A stretch of DNA of 64,000 bases, taken from assembly GCA_037179515.1 (NCBI GenBank), contig JAXCGZ010000062.1:12501-76500 (forward strand). Reading direction: 5' to 3'. The notes beneath the pieces are model-generated. The model did no database searches and was not told where the DNA came from. It saw only the letters and a list, made by a program, of their open reading frames with translations. Shown here one piece after another: positions 45,563-61,100 of this stretch (positions within the stretch are counted from its first letter, which is position 1; each line of letters opens with the position of its first letter). The stretch comes from Halocaridina rubra (lineage: Eukaryota > Arthropoda > Malacostraca > Decapoda > Atyidae). The position numbers and the translations under genes were made by a program.

Positions 45563-47159
45563 GAGGGAAAGGCAGACAATCCCGTCCTCTATTTTTTCCA
45601 GATAACAACTAACAGAAAAAAAAAGTGAGGATGAGCATAATGTGATCAAGCTCTGCAACATCCCTTTTTTTAGGAATATGGCATCATGGAGGGAAAACTA
45701 ATACAAATTAAACTTGATTTAGGTACTATACTCTAGTTGTGTGGAATAGATGTGTACCTGCTATTAAATCGGAAAAGAATTGTACAGTAAAAACAATAGG
45801 CAGAACTACATATAAATTCATATTATAATACGTCAAGTAACAAATGAGAAGCAACAATTATACTCTATAATGAACATGAATCAGACTACAAGAATAAATA
45901 ATACAGTTAACTTTGAGCTAGAATCTGTTATTATTTTAACTCTCAGTTCAAAGAATGGGAAATATACGGCATATTCTAAAGATGTACCATAATTTTTCTT
46001 AATGCAGATGAAATTTTTTAACGTGTCAAAACAACTCGGAAATGTTTTAGGCTGTCACTAGTTCAAAATGAAAATTACAGAGAAACACCAAACGATTTAT
46101 AATAATAATATACTTGCCATGATATACTTCGGCAAAGTCCAGTGTGTAATAAACATTATAACATTTTTACTATTTCCCCTCTTTCGAACAAAATTCCACA
46201 AAAATATCCCAGCATTGCATAATTATTAACTAAAAGGATATAGAAGCAAAGGGGTGGCCATCCTATCCTTCTTATATCTTTCTTTTCACAGCCACAAAGG
46301 CGCAGATATAAGGGGAGAGATGCACAATATATGCCAAGTTCCTGCTACCTCCCTTTTTTTGTTCAGTTGTGGCCACCCTGCTGGCTTCAACCGGATCAGG
46401 CATCATGTATAAAATGAAAAATGTTTTTACCATCAAAGGACTCACTCAAAATTCAATGTCTCTGATATGGATCATAGAATGAACAGCTCTTAAAACCAGA
46501 TTAAATTAGCAAGGAGAAACTACAAAAAGAATGAATTCTCTAGCACATATTATACTTACTTTCTATTTATAAATGAAGGTAAGGTTATAAAAAAAAAGGA
46601 ATGAATGTTCAGGCAAACACTCTCAATTAGCTGTACATATTCAGGCATTTAGCGGCCATATCACTCCTATGTAAAAGATAGTACATTTATGATTTTAAGA
46701 AAACACTCTTTTCTTGCATCACCACCAATATAACATAGCACAATCAACAAATCTTCATGTATTTGGTCTTTTCAGAAGAACTTTCAGCCCTATCAAAAGA
46801 TAACACAAGTGTGAAGAATACCTGCACCACACATACTCTGAATATAGTAATACTGAATTCTGAATTCTTAGAAATCAAACAAATCCTACAAAATATGTTA
46901 CATGAAACAAGTTACAATTATAAGTTTTAATTACTATAATAAATTAGCAACATAACCTAAATACTTATTGCATACAGCCAATTTCCCTGACACAAAACAA
47001 ATATTTATATACAACATATCTTCAAACAGATTAGCATAATCTTATATAAAGAAATCACATTTCACAGGCTTTAGTATACAGGTATACCTCTATGCTATAA
47101 AAAAAAATACAAAAACTCTGATTCAAGGAAGTTAAACATTTATATCTGTACACAAAGGA

Positions 47160-47205
47160 TGCAATCCCCTTTGTATGGGAGGTGGCCAAGTCAAAGCACA
47201 CATCC
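47160..47205. repeat. dispersed repeat fragment (GGTGGCCAAGTCAAAGC)
   Basis: CAATCCCCTTTGTATGGGAG then GTGGCCAAGTCAAAGCAC matches the 50.3 and 52.5 kb copies. Confidence 0.55.
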
Positions 47206-47463
47206 AATCACTAGAAGATATTTGCTTTTGAATTCTCTTTTATTCAATGCAGTTATTTCATCTCTAAAACTATTAAAAGCTCTGTTCCTTACTTCCTAAA
47301 AAACACCTCCAAATATCAAATACGAATATAGATTTTTAAAATGATATACTGTATAGTTATTTCCAAAACTATACATAACTGGAATATTTGCCATTATCTT
47401 TTAAATATATACATTTTGTGTTGACAATTTAAATCACATTACCTATACCCTTAAATCAAGTAT

Positions 47464-48269
47464 TCACATATCATACATCCCGTCGATGAGAAAATCCATC
47501 CGGGCGTAATGTCTCCTCATCCACACATCTTGAAGTCTCTTGTAGCCAACAACAATTACGGTTACAACAATAGCGACTAACAAAACAATACCAACTGCTA
47601 AAGGTGTATATGAAATATCACTACTATCCGTTGCACTTCCTGAGGTATCGGTGGCCGCTGTTGGCTTGGAGCGCAACGTCGTAAAACTCTCCTTTGTCAC
47701 AGGGTCTGCTGTGAATGGTTTGGCAGGTTCAGAGCCCATGCTCAGGGTTGATTTTGATGGAGATTTAGTTGGAGGCACACTTGTAACAGCTAAATTAGGC
47801 ATGTTTGTTTTAAAGTCCATATTTGCTTCACTCAACTTTGATGGGAATGTTTTTTCCCTATCTGGAGTGAGCATGTTCAAATCTGTTGCTTTGAATTTCT
47901 CAATTTTTCCACTATCCTGTCCAGTAACAACAACCTTTGGTGATTCGGTAACTGTGGAAGCTATGATGTTATCATTTACACTAACCGTAGTAATACTAGG
48001 TGTTGTACTGGCTGCCTCTTCTGGACCTGACTCTAACTGAAAGGAAGGATCAGCCTCCTTCCTCGGTGTAACAGAAGGTTTCTTCATCTTTGGATCAGCT
48101 TCTTTCCTCGCAGTGACTGACTGCACTAATGTACTAGGATCAGCTTCTTTTTTAGGTACAACAGAGGGGCCTTCATATACGACCCCTTTCTTGCCAACAC
48201 TTGAAGACTTTTTTGAATTAGCAAGTTCTTTATACTCTTCATCATTGACTGAATCATCGGAGCTGCTTA
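47464..48269 (-). CDS. membrane protein exon 3 (KEADP repeats, membrane span, tail)
   Basis: 806 bp. Acceptor TTATATTTCAG; it begins by completing a valine codon, then SSSDDSVNDEEYKELANSKK, and ends GMYDM and TGA. A plus-strand frame over the same bases is only a shadow. Confidence 0.9.
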
Positions 48270-51225
48270 CTGAAATATAATTAAAAAAAAAAATTATCTC
48301 TTTCATGATATTTCACACGAGGCATAGTTTTTGTGAAGTCTTTTATTACTCACTGGCACTTGAGATGATACTGACAATGCTATTAAAGAGCCAGTCAGTG
48401 TCGTGGCAACATACACCGTTAGGCAAAATGTACATTAAAACACCTGCGACATTAAGAAATATATTTATATACAATGATGCACTAGTTAATATACACTTTA
48501 AAATACTTCGGATAAGGCTGAAAGCCTACACAATTGTATGCATGAGAAAAAAGGGAATATCTAGAAGGGTAATAACTTTGTATTATGTACTTTCTATTTA
48601 GGATGACACAATAAAAAAGTTCAACTTGAACCAAAACAACATAATAACGAAGAAGACTCTATTCCATAATAGCTTTCCACTCTTACAGGTATTAAAATCA
48701 AAACAATCTTCAGAGGCCTCCATATCTGGTTAACAGCTCTGTTACTGAAAGACATATTTTTGTTCAACCCATGATAAGGAGTTGAAACCTACAGCCCAAG
48801 AAGTTATTGGTAGAGGTAAATATCCTCATTCATAACTAAGTTAGTAATGTAGTATTGTGGAAGCAATAATACATTACTAATGATGTATTAATCAGACAGC
48901 AATTGACGCTTCTATGGGTAACTCCCACATATTCACTCGTATTTAGTGGGTTTGAGGAACTCTTCGTTACTGGTGGTACAACCAGAAATACACATACAGA
49001 ATATTTCTTCACCGTAGACAGCTACTCCTACCACATTTTCCACCTTTTTTCTCTGATTGTTTGATCCTTTGTGACTATTTAAGATAATATTTTTTATGAT
49101 GATATCATAAGCAACATGGCAACCCTTTTCTCCAACTTGTTGGTGGTTTACAGTATCTACCTCTATTAAGCCAGATTTTGCAGTCAAAGTAACGCATAAA
49201 TGTACCAAGACTTTACAACCTGTGCCATAGTTTGAACAAGAATATTTAGTCCTAATGTAAAGCATTTCTCTACATCTTTAATCCTTTACCTGTGAATCAG
49301 ACAGCTAGTGGAAACATCTCACTCAAGGGGTAACTGAGAGTATGACGTATTTGCCAATCTAATATTTTCAAAATACAGTACGCGCCATTCCTTCAAGTGG
49401 AAGGGAAGGGGGAATTGATATCTGGTATTTGAAGTCATGATGCCATACATAGAGTCAATGTTTTAACCAGCTGGAAGGTACTTAAATGATTCAGTACCCA
49501 ATTACATTTCGAGAGAGGCACTATAACATTTTTTCTCTGAGGCGTGGCAGCCACACCCCTGCACTAAGGTGTAATTGATTAAGTTGACAGCTCGCAGAGA
49601 AAGGGTTAACCTGTTTTTATATATACAGAGGCCAATGACAAGATTCTCAACTAAGTCGCAGTTGACACAGCTTTCCCTTCTGATATACATGTACTCTCAT
49701 AAGAAAGCCCACACAACATAAGTTGAAACACAATAAGTCCATTTATATATATTTTTTTATTTCTGTCATAATCAGTCCCATTTGAGGGTGGACAAAGACG
49801 GATTGAAGCCAGGGAATTAAGGCTGGATACCCTTCCTAACACCCCGCCGTGGGGTCGAACATGGGTCCGTCACCTCCCAATCGAACACTCTACCACTACT
49901 CTTCGGTGGTCCCCATATATGCCAACAGCATCTGGTAACCCCATGCTGCTTAACCACTGATCGGATGAAATGAGGTGTACCCAACATAACAATGCACCAA
50001 CTTAATAATATTAAACCATTATTTGGTGCACAAATAAAAGTATGAAAACAGGCAATCTCTTAACTCAATGAACAACAAAAATAGAGAGATGATGAATAAA
50101 ATGTCACAACTACTACAGAATATAACTTCTGTCTTACCTGGATTAAGTTGTACTGGCACAGGCATAGGCAAAGTCTCTGGTTTTAACACAATGTCATGAT
50201 TAGTTCCATTTGGAAGTCCAGCATCCACTTCATCATCAGTCCAAAGTTTTGGTGATGGTGTGTATGATGCAAATTTGGTCTCAGTTTCCCTGCCAGGCTG
50301 CAAAAATAATTTTCTTTTTTAAATATATAATGGTCCTATTCCCCCTTGGAAAGGTTGTGGCCAAGCCAAAGAACGCACATTCACCACATGCTATAACACA
50401 CCTTAATCATTTCTCCTACAAACAAATATTAAATAAGCCAAGAAAACATAGATAATTCATTAGTGTAAAGTAAAATATTAAATGTCCAAAATTAGTACTC
50501 ATCAATATTTTTTATATTTTGTATATTTTGCATACATTCTTTCACTCCTTGCACTAATATATTCCAATACAGATTTTAAATCAATATTCAGATGACCTTA
50601 AAATATATCTATGCTGCTAAACGCATAATATGAAACAAACAAAATAGCATTATCAGTACAGACGTTCCCCAACTTACAAACAAGTTATGTCCCGAGCGGC
50701 CGTTCGTATCCTGAACTGTTCCTGAGTTCATACTGCATGTACAGTGCTATATTTGGTATAGAGCATATGTCTACTAAAAACTCCTACTTCATGTATGTAA
50801 CATAATAAAGTTGGGTCAGAACATAATACATTTGTTTTTTAAATCCTAAAGATACATGAAGCAAGTTTGCATGTTTCTTGAAACTTTGGAACCATCCATA
50901 ACTTGTTACATAATAACAGTAGACTGCACAGGCAAGGCACTTTTCACATGCTTGTATCTCTGAATGTTTGTAAGCTGGGGAGCATCTGAATATGTGAAAA
51001 TATTAAACATTAATTACTTACCTCTGCTTGCATTTCTGCATGATGTTCAAACTCCTTCAGTTTTGTAGAGTTCACTAACAATGGGGCTTTGTCTTTGTCA
51101 CTAGCATCATCAACATTTTGCAAATTATGACCTGATGCAGCCATTAAAGTAAGTTTATCTTCATCTAAATGTTGACTGTGTATCATTGCTGACTGAAGCA
51201 AGAGCAACAGTAATAAAATCTCCAT
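47464..51225 (-). CDS. unrecognised Ser/Thr-rich type I membrane protein (gene span)
   Basis: Three exons in consistent phase (204 + 160 + 806 bp) give 389 residues. The N-terminus MEILLLLLLLQSAMIHSQ is a signal peptide. The ectodomain is acidic to Ser/Thr/Pro-rich with no cysteine-rich fold, so probably extended and O-glycosylated. It carries three spaced copies of a (K/R)KEADP motif (VPKKEADPS, TARKEADPK, TPRKEADPS). A single membrane span (LAVGIVLLVAIVVTVIVVGY) is followed by a basic 25-residue tail ending YARMDFLIDGMYDM. That compact tail looks constrained and may be the functional interaction motif. I do not recognise the family. It converges with the Wsck-like gene. Confidence 0.85.
48270..50137 (-). 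other. intron of the membrane protein gene
   Basis: AT-rich intron with a SINE family 2 copy near its upstream end (49,775-49,914). I see no additional exon. Confidence 0.6.
49775..49914 (-). mobile_element. SINE family 2 copy
   Basis: GTCCCATTTGAGGGTGGAC, AATTAAGGCTGGATACCCTT, GGGGTCGAACATGGGTCC and CTACCACTACTCTTCGGTGG. It includes both the tail and the tRNA-like head. Confidence 0.78.
50138..50297 (-). CDS. membrane protein exon 2
   Basis: 160 bp, PGRETETKFASYTPSPKLWT through PMPVPVQLNP with one base of the next codon. Acceptor ATTATTTTTGCAG, donor CCAG|GTAAGA. Confidence 0.88.
50325..50390. repeat. dispersed repeat fragment (TGGCCAAGCCAAAG)
   Basis: GGTCCTATTCCCCCTTGGAA and GGTTGTGGCCAAGCCAAAG match the family seen at 6.1, 23.1 and 52.5 kb. 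It begins about 30 bp upstream of exon 2. Confidence 0.55.
50659..50987. mobile_element. Tc1/mariner-type (pogo/Tigger-like) MITE
   Basis: 329 bp with terminal inverted repeats: CAGACGTTCCCCAACTTACA on the left and, read inward, CAGATGCTCCCCAGCTTACA on the right. The left flank is TA, the expected target; the right flank is AA. It lies in intron 1 of the membrane protein gene and has no coding capacity. Confidence 0.78.
51022..51225 (-). CDS. membrane protein exon 1 (signal peptide)
   Basis: 68 codons from ATG at 51,225 to GAG|GTAAGT, phase 0. Signal peptide, then HLDEDKLTLMAASGHNLQNV and an acidic/Lys stretch with one N-glycosylation sequon (NST). Confidence 0.88.
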
Positions 51226-53468
51226 GGCTCACTGTATATGAAGACGATGTTTTTGCTTTCAATGTCAACTGTAATATAAAAAATTCTAAGTCTAAATTTC
51301 TAACTGGAACAATCTATCACAATAAAACAGATGCATACGAAACTAAAAGTTGGGAACAAACTTCGTATTAATCTGTTGCAGAAGTTAATTTTATAAGTTA
51401 TCAAGATTTAACTTTTAGAATTATGAAAAATGAACTAAATATGATACAAGTTAAGCTGATGGAGTTCTGTACAGAAAGGTTAAACAAATCCAATGTAAAT
51501 ATCATCATCTAATGCATAGCAGATTATAACATACACTGTATATTCAGATTACAAAAGTACAGAAGCTATTGAAAAAAAGGGTATTAGCGAATGTAATGAC
51601 AGATTTTTACTTAAATCTTTTAATATATATATATATATATTCATTTAGTTAAGGGAGGTTCATACACTGTACAAGGTTAACCTAAAGGAAATATTTATAA
51701 GAGTTTTACTTTTATATTAATTCCAGTTCACTAAACGTTACAAAGATATTCAAAGTATCATTTCAAGAAAAACATATAGTCCTGAATATACCATTCCAAT
51801 CAACAAATATTTACTGCATTCCATTTATAGGAAAGTCAATAAACAAAAACAGGGCTTATATGGAGTTGTGTATTTTAAGAGACTGAGAACTCCATACAAA
51901 ACTGAAGCACATCAGCTTATGGAAGAACCAACTGAATATTTAGAGAAAAAGATGATATAAACTGATACTCTGCCAATGTCTAGCACGTCAACATTTAATA
52001 CGTATTCAATACCTTACATATTCAGCAACAATGCACATGCATTACATATATCTCAGCAACTGTGGCTTCACGCGTTCAAAATTAATAATCTAAAGATAAT
52101 ACCAAGTGATTTTCCCAGCTGTTCTTTCAGGGTAAAGTAATTCCCAAAGAGATAGCTTATCAGAATCATAAAATAGTACTGACATGACCTAAACATATTT
52201 GCTATGGCTAAGAACAATAAAACATATATTTTAATAAATAACTTAACATAAATTTATCTCTCATAGCTACTTGTAGATAAAGGGTTGCTAGATATAATCA
52301 CCATCAACCTGCTTGGGTCATCCACATGGTAACTGGGCAAGTGTCTTCTGCCATGAGGCCCAACAGCCACAGTGACTGAAGGCATTGGCTGTGAAAATGG
52401 TGCTATTTGGCTTGGCCACTGCTCTCATATAAAACTTTCCTATGGTAAGACTGAAGCTATCATATGTGGACATACTGTGAAATCATTCTATTTATCTACA
52501 AGAGCCATATTCCACCTTACAAGGGGGGTGCCTGAGTCAAGAGAAAATACCAAAGAAGAGATTCTCAACCCCCTCATTTCACCCCATTTAGTCACCTTTT
52601 ACGACAAACATGGGAACACAGGAATTTTTAACCCTCTATTTTTCATCAATTTGCAATGCAAATAGCGGCGAGACTAATATCAGACCATGAAAACTTAATG
52701 AAATTATACAATAACACAAATTTCGAGTTTGAAATTACTTTTATGCCTCTTTATTGGAAATAAATGATCAAGAGTAGAAGACAACTGCCAAATTCAAGCT
52801 AACCTAACAAAGAGCTTAAGATACCTGCATGCAACACATTGTAACATTACATTAACACCAAAATTCATATAAGGGAAGATTCTATAAAAGAAATTATGAA
52901 ACACGCAAATTCAATTACTCAAATGACAATAAATTTAACACCAAGAGAAAGTTACAACAGATATCACAAAGTATTTTGAGTTCTCAACCCACATCTCAAA
53001 AAAAAAAAAAATAAATAAATGGAATATGCCTCTGGTACTGTATTCTAGCTTTATAAATACTTTAATTATATTATATATATGTAGTGAACATACCTAGAGA
53101 TAACGAAAATACGCAATTAACGCAAAACACAACCACTAAATAGAGAAACTAACGAGAGTTTTACACAATATGGCATCGTCGCCTGTGAAGCTAGCATATC
53201 ATTTCATATCAATAAAGTAGTAATAAATTAGAAATTTATGGCATATTTTAATGATTTCAAAAGGAATTTAGTTCATAGTTCAGTAGAATTAAATAATTAT
53301 TTATGTTCTGTCAGTAATAATTAATCATTATACTTTATTACCGAAATTTAAGCTTGTTTATTTCTACCAAAAAGTATATAATAGCTTTACAAACGTTCCT
53401 TTCATGTTTTTGTAAACATGTCACTTCGTTTCAACATAGCAACAAGTACTATACAATGCATTTTTATA
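51226..53468. other. intergenic, no recognised gene
   Basis: AT-rich upstream region of the membrane protein gene. It contains one dispersed repeat (52,505-52,645) and a short (TA)n near 51,620. Promoter elements cannot be placed. Confidence 0.4.
52505..52645. repeat. dispersed repeat (GCCTGAGTCAAG to TTTAGTCACCTTTTACGACA)
   Basis: The fullest copy of the family: CCACCTTACAAGGGGGGTGC at the left and CCATTTAGTCACCTTTTACG near the right. Confidence 0.7.
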
Positions 53469-53539
53469 ATTAATAATAATAATAATAGTAATAATAATAA
53501 TAATAATATTAATAATAATAATAATAATAATAAAATATA

Positions 53540-53583
<44 letters not shown>

Positions 53584-53586
53584 TTA

Positions 53587-53631
<45 letters not shown>

Positions 53632-53633
53632 TA
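53469..53633. repeat. (TAA)n/(ATT)n microsatellite with inverted symmetry
   Basis: About 65 bp of TAA units, a short ATATAT centre, then about 95 bp of ATT units, so the locus can fold into a long imperfect hairpin. Confidence 0.95.
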
Positions 53634-54003
53634 CCCCAATAGAATATTTGTTCCCCCCAATCGGCAAGGATATGCACATTCACTCTCTCTATCCAAATAT
53701 AACCATTGTTTCACTGCTTTTTCAACAAGTACCACTCGTAAATTCAGGTACCGGTACTATTCAAGTGCGCATGAATATTCAAATAAACTATGACAAATGA
53801 TAAATTAACTGACCATTTGCTCAAATTATTTTTCTTGTTTGATGGAGTTGTAAGGCCTAAAAGCCTTATTCTTACTGAATCTAAGCCCAAGAAAGATAAA
53901 GAGACTCTGACTTCTATTTAAGGCTCTATTAATAGCCAATAAATGATTTCTTTCTAGAGCTGACGAGATTGAAGGATCCTCTAGAGCAAACGATACTTGA
54001 GTC
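53634..54003. other. no recognisable gene
   Basis: AT-rich intergenic sequence. Confidence 0.4.
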
Positions 54004-54015
54004 CTCTATACTACG

Positions 54016-54471
54016 CAGTGATAGTCAACCTGGGTGCATACATTTTTTCAATGGGTACCTGGAAATAATGGGGTACATAACATGGCCATTGTGTATGAGA
54101 GTGCACAGTACGAAAAGGTGTTTTAGGAAGAAAGCTGTAAGTGTCGAGTAAGAAATTAATTAAAATAGAGATTAAAGTACAGTATTACAGATTTATGTAT
54201 TACATTAGTATATTAAACTCCTAACCTATTGGAAACCCATTTGGAAAAGCACTTGGTATGTACATTTAAAAGAAGAAATACCCAATGTATTGACAGCTAT
54301 TTCATTTTATTATACATTTAGCACCTATATCACAATTAGGACCGAGTAGCTATTTTCTATATTTAAAATAGACACCTAATACTAAAGACGTTATTTTATG
54401 AGCAAGGGTACATGAATTTCTCAACAGCTCCTGGAAGGGTGCATGAACTTAGAAAAGGTTGAAGAACACTG
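54016..54471. mobile_element. hAT-like non-autonomous element
   Basis: Left end CAGTGATAGTCAACCTGGGT and right end (read inward) CAGTGTTCTTCAACCTTTTC are imperfect inverted repeats. Subterminal GGGTGCATACATT and GGGTGCATGAACTT motifs also face each other. Near-identical 8-mers CTCTATAC (54,004) and CTCTATAG (54,472) lie outside, with four extra bases on the left. Confidence 0.6.
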
Positions 54472-54479
54472 CTCTATAG

Positions 54480-57879
<3,400 letters not shown>

Positions 57880-57963
57880 TTTGTAGGAGAATTAGTACTG
57901 ACAAAAATATAAGAAAACAAAAATACCTGCTATACACTAAAGTGAAGCCAAAATATGGTTCCC

Positions 57964-58115
57964 TTAATTCTTTGGTGGATCTACATCTGACTTCTCTTCT
58001 CGTGGTCTTGCGCCACCAAATATACTATTAGTTTGTGAAGTTTCTGCCATCTGGTTAACAGGATCCTTTTTAGTTCTTGGCAACAACTTGAGCTTTGGTC
58101 TCTGCGACAATTCCT
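57964..58115 (-). CDS. eIF4H terminal exon
   Basis: 152 bp. Acceptor TTCATCATTTCAG. It encodes (E)[20 protein letters not shown], then [20 protein letters not shown] and TAA. The [11 protein letters not shown] box is an eIF4H signature. Confidence 0.96.
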
Positions 58116-61100
58116 CTGAAATGATGAATCGTCTGATGTAAAATATTTTATTTTTAGCAATTCAGTACGCTTTGGAAATAAGTAGTCCGAGCAAAGATGG
58201 GGCAGAAATAATGCAAATGTACTCCCTGTATATCTTAGGAGCTGAAGAAAAGATTTTTGCAACATAATTAATTTGAGGTGTGAATGGACACAATATAAGC
58301 CCAGCTGGTTCCCATTTTTGCCAGACTTATGGGGAATCTAATTCTAAAGAATCATTTTAAGCATCAAGATAATATTCGGTTTCTCATTTTCCTTTTGGAT
58401 TATCAAGTAAATGATCTCATAATTAAGATTCTACACTCAGAGAATATGGATGAAGCTTGGCATTTGATATCACAGATTTATAACACCTGAAGGAAATAAA
58501 GGAAATATGCTATTTACACTGTCGCCAGCACTTGTGATAGAAATTGTCATATTTCCCAAAGTAATGCTGACAGAGTGCATTTTCAGATACCTAAGAAAGA
58601 ATAAGACTGATTTTCGAAAAAATTTACAATAAATTCTAAGGTGGTATACAAGATTCTCCTCTCTTAGGGAATGACAGGTAAATTACCCGTAATAAATATC
58701 TACAATTAAGAAAATATACGATTAAACAACCTGGTCTTTGTCATTACTATTTTTTGTAGCTGTGATTCATAAAACAGTTGCGTAAGGTTGGAATCAGTCT
58801 ATGGAGCATGAAACTTGTGAAATTCTTGCCAAATCAAGGACACAAGGATCATAAAATATTTGAAGGACTGATGTAATTCCTTGCTGATCTTAACACTAAC
58901 ATTCAGAATTGTTGTAGCCAATCTTATAGAAATGCCTCAACTATGATCTTCAAGCTAAAGTGGTAGCTAAAAGGCATCATGCAGTCTAGATACTTAATTC
59001 TGGACATTCACTGAACCTAGCTGGAAAAGCAGCAGCTGAATATTATCATGCAGTCAAATACCCTGGAAGCAACGTACTGCCAAATTCCAAACAATGACGA
59101 GATATTTCATATCATCTTTTAATACAACTACAAGGCAATTACAGCAATCTAATCTCCCAGAAGTTATGATAAATTACGACCAAAACTACCTACGTACCTG
59201 GGTCAGGCTCCTTAAATTCATCAAAATTTCTAGATCGATCACTGTCGCGTCGATCTCTTCTCATATATCCTCCTTCATTTCTGCCGCCTCCAGCTCCAGC
59301 TCCAGCTCCAGCTCCAGCTCCAGCTCCAGGTGGCCCTCCTCTTGGTCTACCTCCAAAACCTCCCCTTTCACGGTCTTCAAAACCACCGTACCTGCCGCCG
59401 CCTCCTCCTCCTCCATAACCCCCTCGACCTCCTCTCCCACCTCTGTCATCATCTCTTCTGTATCGATCTGCAAAGCACAATTTCTGATATCAGTCAATAC
59501 AATACATATATCTGTACACTGTAATTCATGGAATAGCTGATCTGATCATGAAAGAACAACAGTATAAAGTAGAACAAAAGATATATTTGTGTATAAATGA
59601 CAATCACAAATATCCTGATCACCTCCAAAAGACACATGAAAAAACCGAGTCAGCAGTAATAATATGATATCCCTTCGGCGTACAATTTCAATATGATTTT
59701 AAGAAACTCGTATATCCAAGTTTAAGGTATCCAGTCTGTCCACACATACAAATGAATGATGTCTAGTGAAGGCTAAAGCTCTTCTCTTTTAATGAATACG
59801 TCTACGAATACCATGTCATTCTAAGGTCATAGTAATAAGAAATAGATGAACAGAAAAATATAGCCATTTTGTTATAAATCAGTGGAGTATTTTCTTTACA
59901 ACAAACTATGATGAGTGCAATAAACAAATTAAAATTTCTATACTCATATTATTAGAGTTTCTAACAGAGAGAAGTGCAAAATCTTTATAAAATTCTTAGT
60001 ATGATTACCTACTTCATTAATAATGCTTAGGGGTTCTTCGTGAGTTTAGTTGACATTTTCAGTGGTTGGATTGCTGCTTTTAAAGGTAATACTTACTTTA
60101 TACTGTTGTATGGACAGGTCAAGTTTATCTTCCTAATCTCTAATAATCTCTCTGGCATACCAATCACTTAGGGAAGGTATCATATAATGAAACAAATACT
60201 AAACTAAGAACTGGTCTCCAAGAAGTTGATGATAAGTGATCCCATACAAAAACTGACAAATCTGCAGATAAAGCTTATGACGAAAACCCATAAAATGTAT
60301 GCTTGAACTTCTAACATATCACTTACTGAACTCCTCAGGACCATCTCTTCTTCCTCCTCTGAAATCATTCATATCCCCAGTGCGACCTCCTCTTCCACCT
60401 CGCCCACCTCGACCTTTGTCAAAACCACCTCCTCGGTCACCCCTTCTGGACTCTAAGGGTTATAATTCATTAGATGTAAACTACATTTAAAAAGGAAAGT
60501 AAGTTCAGTACTCTTTTGAGATGTAATAATCCCAAGATAATTCTAACAAAAAATTATTTCAAAAATGCCATGCAATAACTGTGGGGGAGTAAGAAGTCCA
60601 CCCTCGGAATCTCTGTGTCACAGAAGGTGACTAAAAAGGAAATACCTAGTGAGATAAAAGAGAGAATGCTACACTTATATCTCTGTAGGTGTGGTCAATT
60701 AATATGGATACCACTCGTGGTGAGAGATAAATATTCCACTCATACTTCCTGCTAGCTGTAAGACAAGACTTTTTAAAATGTATATTCCTAATGGTGGAGA
60801 AGAAATAACTCCACCTTTTTTTATCCTATATGTCATAAGACCTGATTAAACGGAATAGAATATGAAAGGTTGCAATCCCATCCTCAATGAAATTTTTTGT
60901 TACGACAAAACAGCTGATTCAAATAGCGAATATGCATACAGTTCAATGAAGAGTAATAAAGAGTTAAGTTGTGGCTACACTGCTGGACTTAAATGTTCTA
61001 TGTATAAAGTAGAGATATATGGTGCTTGAAGGGCATCAGAGGACGTTCAGTATAATAATAACTGTTTAACGTACCAGCAATATCCACTCTGAGGTTCTTC

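Larger units (their letters stand above)
41831..47463 (-). other. no coding exon; probable 3' UTR of the 47.5 kb gene plus intergenic
   Basis: AT-rich with few repeats. AATAAA-type signals on the minus strand lie near 42,880. It includes a perfect short hairpin at 44,703-44,734, a LINE tail fragment at 45,480-45,560 and repeat motifs at 47,160-47,205. Confidence 0.4.

Noticed and set aside
47651..48040. 129-residue plus-strand frame
   Set aside because: Antisense shadow of the membrane protein's last exon, which has consistent splice phase and a membrane span.
59190..59480. A separate small glycine-rich protein gene
   Set aside because: It is one internal exon of eIF4H bounded by splice sites in phase with its neighbours.
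59094..59540. Serine-rich plus-strand frame
   Set aside because: Antisense of the eIF4H RG/GA exon.
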